A stretch of DNA of 64,000 nt, taken from the NCBI RefSeq assembly GCF_002243645.1, contig NZ_CP017704.1:1899501-1963500 (forward strand), read 5' to 3'. The DNA is from Peribacillus simplex NBRC 15720 = DSM 1321 (GTDB lineage: Bacteria; Bacillota; Bacilli; Bacillales; DSM-1321). The position numbers were made by a program, and so were the translations under genes. This document shows, piece by piece, positions 61,285 through 64,000 of the stretch; position 1 is the first letter of the stretch; every line of letters starts with the position of its first letter. Under the pieces are notes generated by a model. That model saw only the letters and a program-made list of their open reading frames with translations. It was not told the origin of the DNA and did not search any database.

Positions 61285-62315
61285 ATGAGAATTACGGTAA
61301 AAAAAATAATATATTACCTGATTAAATTAAGAGGTCGAATCTTTATACCATCTTCCATTTTATACATATTAGTTGCTACGTATGTTGCTTTTTCTATAGA
61401 GCCACAGACGTTCGAATCATATTTAACCTCAGTTTACTGGATTCTTACAACGCTTGCTACGGTTGGTTTTGGAGACTATGCACCGGTCACCGATCTTGGA
61501 AAAGTATTTACCATTGGTCTTTACATAACGGGTATTGGGCTTGTTAGTCTTTTTATTGGAAAAATCATTAAATCTGTATATCTTATCGAAAAACGTAAAG
61601 TTGGTGGAAAAATGAAATATACAGGTAAAAATCATATCATTCTGATTGGCTGAGTGATAAATCAAAATCAGCACTCCAAGAAATTTTTAAATCTGATGAA
61701 ACCATTGATATTGTAATCATTGATAACTTGGAAAAAGCTCCTATGATGGAGGAGCGTCTGTTTTATGTTCGCGGGGATGCTACCGATGAAGAAACATTAC
61801 TCCGTGCAAACCTGCCTAGAGCAAAAGGAGTTATCATTTTTGCTGACCAAATTACACAAGATAATTATGCTACAAAAGATCCGTTACTTGTCGATGGAAT
61901 GACATTATTGGTTGCCACTGCCATAACGTCCATTCATGTCACCGCCGAGGTGATCAATCAAAAGCATATTCGTTTATTCGAGCGTGTTAAGGCGGATGAG
62001 TTTATTCCTACACAAGAAATGATCTCCCACGCAGCAGTACGATCATTATTTACTCATGGAGTAACCCACATGTATTCTGAACTTATTAGCACAAAGTATG
62101 AAGAAACTATGTATGAGATTCCTAAACAAGATGAATGGCGAACCTATCGTGATGCGTTTATAGATCTTCTTAACAAAGGAGCCACACTGGTAGCAGATCG
62201 TGGTGATCTTAACATAAACCAAAAATTAGATGAACGAATTCCTGATGATGCACAGCTTTTCGATATTTGCGATGAAGAGACCATTACCCAAATAAATTCA
62301 AATACACACATTTAG
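61285..62315 (+). pseudogene. YugO-like potassium channel, split by a frameshift
   Basis: Two frames together make one ion channel of about 343 residues. The first (61285-61653) has two transmembrane helices flanking the potassium selectivity filter TLATVGFGDYAP, then begins the RCK/TrkA-N domain (KNHIILIG) and hits a TGA at 61651. The second frame continues exactly where needed: SDKSKSALQEIFKSDETIDIVIIDNLEKAPMMEERLFYVRGDATDEETLL through TQINSNTHI. The motif ILIGWSDKS, expected from MthK/YugO, would be restored by one extra G (TGG AGT instead of TGA GT). Either a one-base deletion inactivated the gene or there is a sequencing error. The start at 61285 is uncertain. Confidence 0.85.
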
Positions 62316-62329
62316 AAGCCGAAATCTTT

Positions 62330-62357
62330 AGGGATGCTATAATGGCATCCCTTATTG
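62330..62357 (+). terminator. Terminator after the channel gene
   Basis: AGGGATGC (62330-62337) pairs with GCATCCCT (62345-62352) around a 7-base loop, followed by TATTGATTTTTC. Confidence 0.8.
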
Positions 62358-62449
62358 ATTTTTCTTATTAATCTATACTGCCCTCTTTGGTCTAACCTTC
62401 CCTTTCGAAGTAAGCATCATTAATTGAATAAGGCTTTAGGACAAAAAAA

Positions 62450-62482
62450 AGAACCTTCAATCTAAGATAGATTGAAGGTTCT
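62450..62482. terminator. Terminator of the mqo gene
   Basis: AGAACCTTCAATCT (62450-62463) and AGATTGAAGGTTCT (62469-62482) form a perfect 14-bp stem with a 5-base loop. On the minus strand eight T residues follow. It lies about 40 bases after the mqo stop codon. Confidence 0.9.
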
Positions 62483-62520
62483 GTTGTTTTTAATTTCAAT
62501 GTTGCTTCCATATCCAAAAA

Positions 62521-64000
62521 TTAACTATAAACTAGCTCTTTTTTTTTGCTCAGACCAAGCGTCTCTGCTGTTGAAGTTTGAATTTCGTGCAGAAGCTCTG
62601 TATTTTCCATTAGTGACTCTCCATAAGAAGGAATCATTTCTTTAATTTTCGGTTCCCACTCTTTCATACGTTGCGGGAAGCATTTATTAATTACCTCAAG
62701 CATAACTTGTACAGCAGTGGAAGCACCTGGAGAAGCACCTAGCAATGCTGCAATCGAGCCATCAGATGCACTGACAACTTCCGTACCAAATTGAAGTGTA
62801 CCTTTGCCGCCTTCAGCAGTATCTTTGATAACTTGTACACGTTGGCCAGCTACTACTAAATCCCAATCCTCGCTCTTAGCGTTCGGGATGAACTCTCGTA
62901 ACTCTTCCATGCGCTGTTCTTTCGATAACATAACTTGCTGGATCAGGTATTTTGTCAATGACATCTCTTTTGCGCCTGCCGCCAACATAGTTAAAACATT
63001 ATTCGGTTTTACGGAGGTTATTAAATCGAACATTGAACCTGTTTTTAGGAACTTCGGTGAGAAGCCCGCAAATGGTCCAAATAGCAACGATTTTTTATTG
63101 TCGATAAAACGTGTATCAAGATGCGGAACAGACATTGGTGGAGCACCAACTTTAGCTTTTCCGTATACTTTTCCATGATGCTGCGCAACAACTTCCGGAT
63201 TATTACATACCATGAAGTATCCGCTTACTGGGAATCCTCCGATATGTTTCCCTTCAGGAATACCGGATTTTTGCAGCAAATGCAAGCTTCCGCCCCCGCC
63301 TCCGATAAAGACGAATTTAGCATTATGGCGTTCTACGCTACCAGTATCGACATTACGCACTTTTAATTCCCATGAGCCATCGCTAGCCCGTTTAACATTA
63401 TCAACACTATGTTTATATTTGATATCGACGTTTTTAGTCTTTAAGTGGTCAAACAACATGCGTGTTAGAGCACCGAAGTTAACGTCTGTACCATAATCAA
63501 TTTTTGTTGCCGCTATAGAATCATTCGATGGACGGTCTTGCATAATAAGTGGAATCCATTCCATCAGTTTTGCTGGGTCATCGGAATACTCCATACCTTG
63601 GAACAGAGGATTTTTTGACAGCGCTTCAAAACGTTTCTTTAAAAACGCTACATTTTTATCCCCTTGTACCATACTCATATGAGGCAATGGCATGATAAAG
63701 TCTTGCGGATTATCAATCAGCTTACAGTTTACAAGATACGACCAAAACTGCAATGAAACTTGGAACTGTTCATTAATTTTAATTGCTTTGCTAATATCTA
63801 TAGATCCATCAGATTTTTCGGATGTATAGTTAAGCTCGCACAGTGCAGAATGTCCCGTACCCGCATTATTCCATTCGTTAGAGCTTTCTTCTCCTGCGTT
63901 TGCAAGTTTCTCAAATACTTTGATTTCCCATTCCGGTGCTAACTCTTTCAGTAATGATCCCAAAGTCGCGCTCATGACTCCGCCGCCAATTAAGATAACG
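62521..64000 (-). CDS. mqo: Malate:quinone oxidoreductase, 5' end beyond the window
   Basis: At least 492 codons; the frame runs off the window edge, where [20 protein letters not shown] (FAD-binding GGG dinucleotide motif) is already visible, so only about 8-15 codons are missing. Mqo hallmarks: [84 protein letters not shown] and [18 protein letters not shown]. The enzyme is a peripheral membrane flavoprotein that oxidises L-malate to oxaloacetate with quinone as acceptor, linking the TCA cycle and respiration. Length matches the family (about 500). Monocistronic with a strong terminator. Confidence 0.93.
   Translation of the reverse strand, partial: VILIGGGVMSATLGSLLKELAPEWEIKVFEKLANAGEESSNEWNNAGTGHSALCELNYTSEKSDGSIDISKAIKINEQFQVSLQFWSYLVNCKLIDNPQDFIMPLPHMSMVQGDKNVAFLKKRFEALSKNPLFQGMEYSDDPAKLMEWIPLIMQDRPSNDSIAATKIDYGTDVNFGALTRMLFDHLKTKNVDIKYKHSVDNVKRASDGSWELKVRNVDTGSVERHNAKFVFIGGGGGSLHLLQKSGIPEGKHIGGFPVSGYFMVCNNPEVVAQHHGKVYGKAKVGAPPMSVPHLDTRFIDNKKSLLFGPFAGFSPKFLKTGSMFDLITSVKPNNVLTMLAAGAKEMSLTKYLIQQVMLSKEQRMEELREFIPNAKSEDWDLVVAGQRVQVIKDTAEGGKGTLQFGTEVVSASDGSIAALLGASPGASTAVQVMLEVINKCFPQRMKEWEPKIKEMIPSYGESLMENTELLHEIQTSTAETLGLSKKKELVYS

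Overview
The window reads as a low-GC, AT-rich chromosomal segment of a spore-forming Bacillaceae, most likely a Peribacillus/Bacillus simplex-like soil organism. The reasons are strong AGGAGG-type ribosome binding sites, frequent GTG and TTG starts, AT-rich hairpin terminators with T-tracts, and gene sets that recall B. subtilis loci (YxdLM-YxeA, YxlEFG, the ytm/yxe sulfur operons, GlcU-Gdh, CotQ/YvdP, YhjCB, Mqo). Species assignment is inference. No rRNA, tRNA, CRISPR array, prophage or intact insertion sequence was seen.

Layout. 1-2.2 kb: end of an amino-acid ABC transporter and an MFS exporter. 2.5-7.8 kb: a two-component system (+) convergent with a Bce/Yxd-type peptide-detoxification ABC transporter and a YxeA protein (-). 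7.9-11.4 kb: a DUF3817 protein, a C45-type acyltransferase/peptidase and a GntP-family permease preceded by an eroded partial duplication of itself. 11.5-14.5 kb: a tandem-repeat array, a YxlEFG-like ABC operon and a divergent HTH regulator. 14.7-17.2 kb: a thioredoxin-like protein and glcU-gdh. 17.3-33 kb: a large organosulfur-scavenging region of two parallel operons plus a LysR regulator. 33-41 kb: a small protein, a CotQ-like oxidase, two amino-acid permeases, a YhjCB-like symporter pair. 41.4-50.8 kb: an operon of ROK repressor, Fbp-type ABC importer and ArgH-like lyase, divergent from a secreted PIG-L deacetylase. 51-53.3 kb: a polar amino-acid ABC importer. 53.7-58.8 kb: a NikABCDE-type importer behind a Fur-like box. 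59-64 kb: a YjiH-type transporter, remains of hutU, a frameshifted potassium channel and the 3' part of mqo.

How it works together. The central theme is nutrient scavenging: at least six ABC importers and several secondary carriers. In the sulfur region each operon begins with a luciferase-like monooxygenase gene behind a nearly identical promoter: a TTGATAG/CTATCAA palindrome and a third half-site, -35 TTGnCA, 18 bp, -10 TAGGAT, all in identical spacing. This suggests that one regulator, probably the adjacent LysR protein, drives both. One operon carries a Tcy-type importer with acetyltransferases, glutaredoxin and an M20 deacylase; the other carries a Met-type importer with two lipoproteins.

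The most interesting observations are this shared promoter architecture, the uncharacterised ROK/Fbp-ABC/ArgH-like lyase operon, the 22-bp-spaced operator in front of the Yxd-type transporter, two unrelated intergenic arrays with about 21-bp periodicity, a compact promoter-hairpin-terminator unit at 37.05-37.35 kb, and several decayed genes (hutU, YugO-like channel, a GntP duplication).
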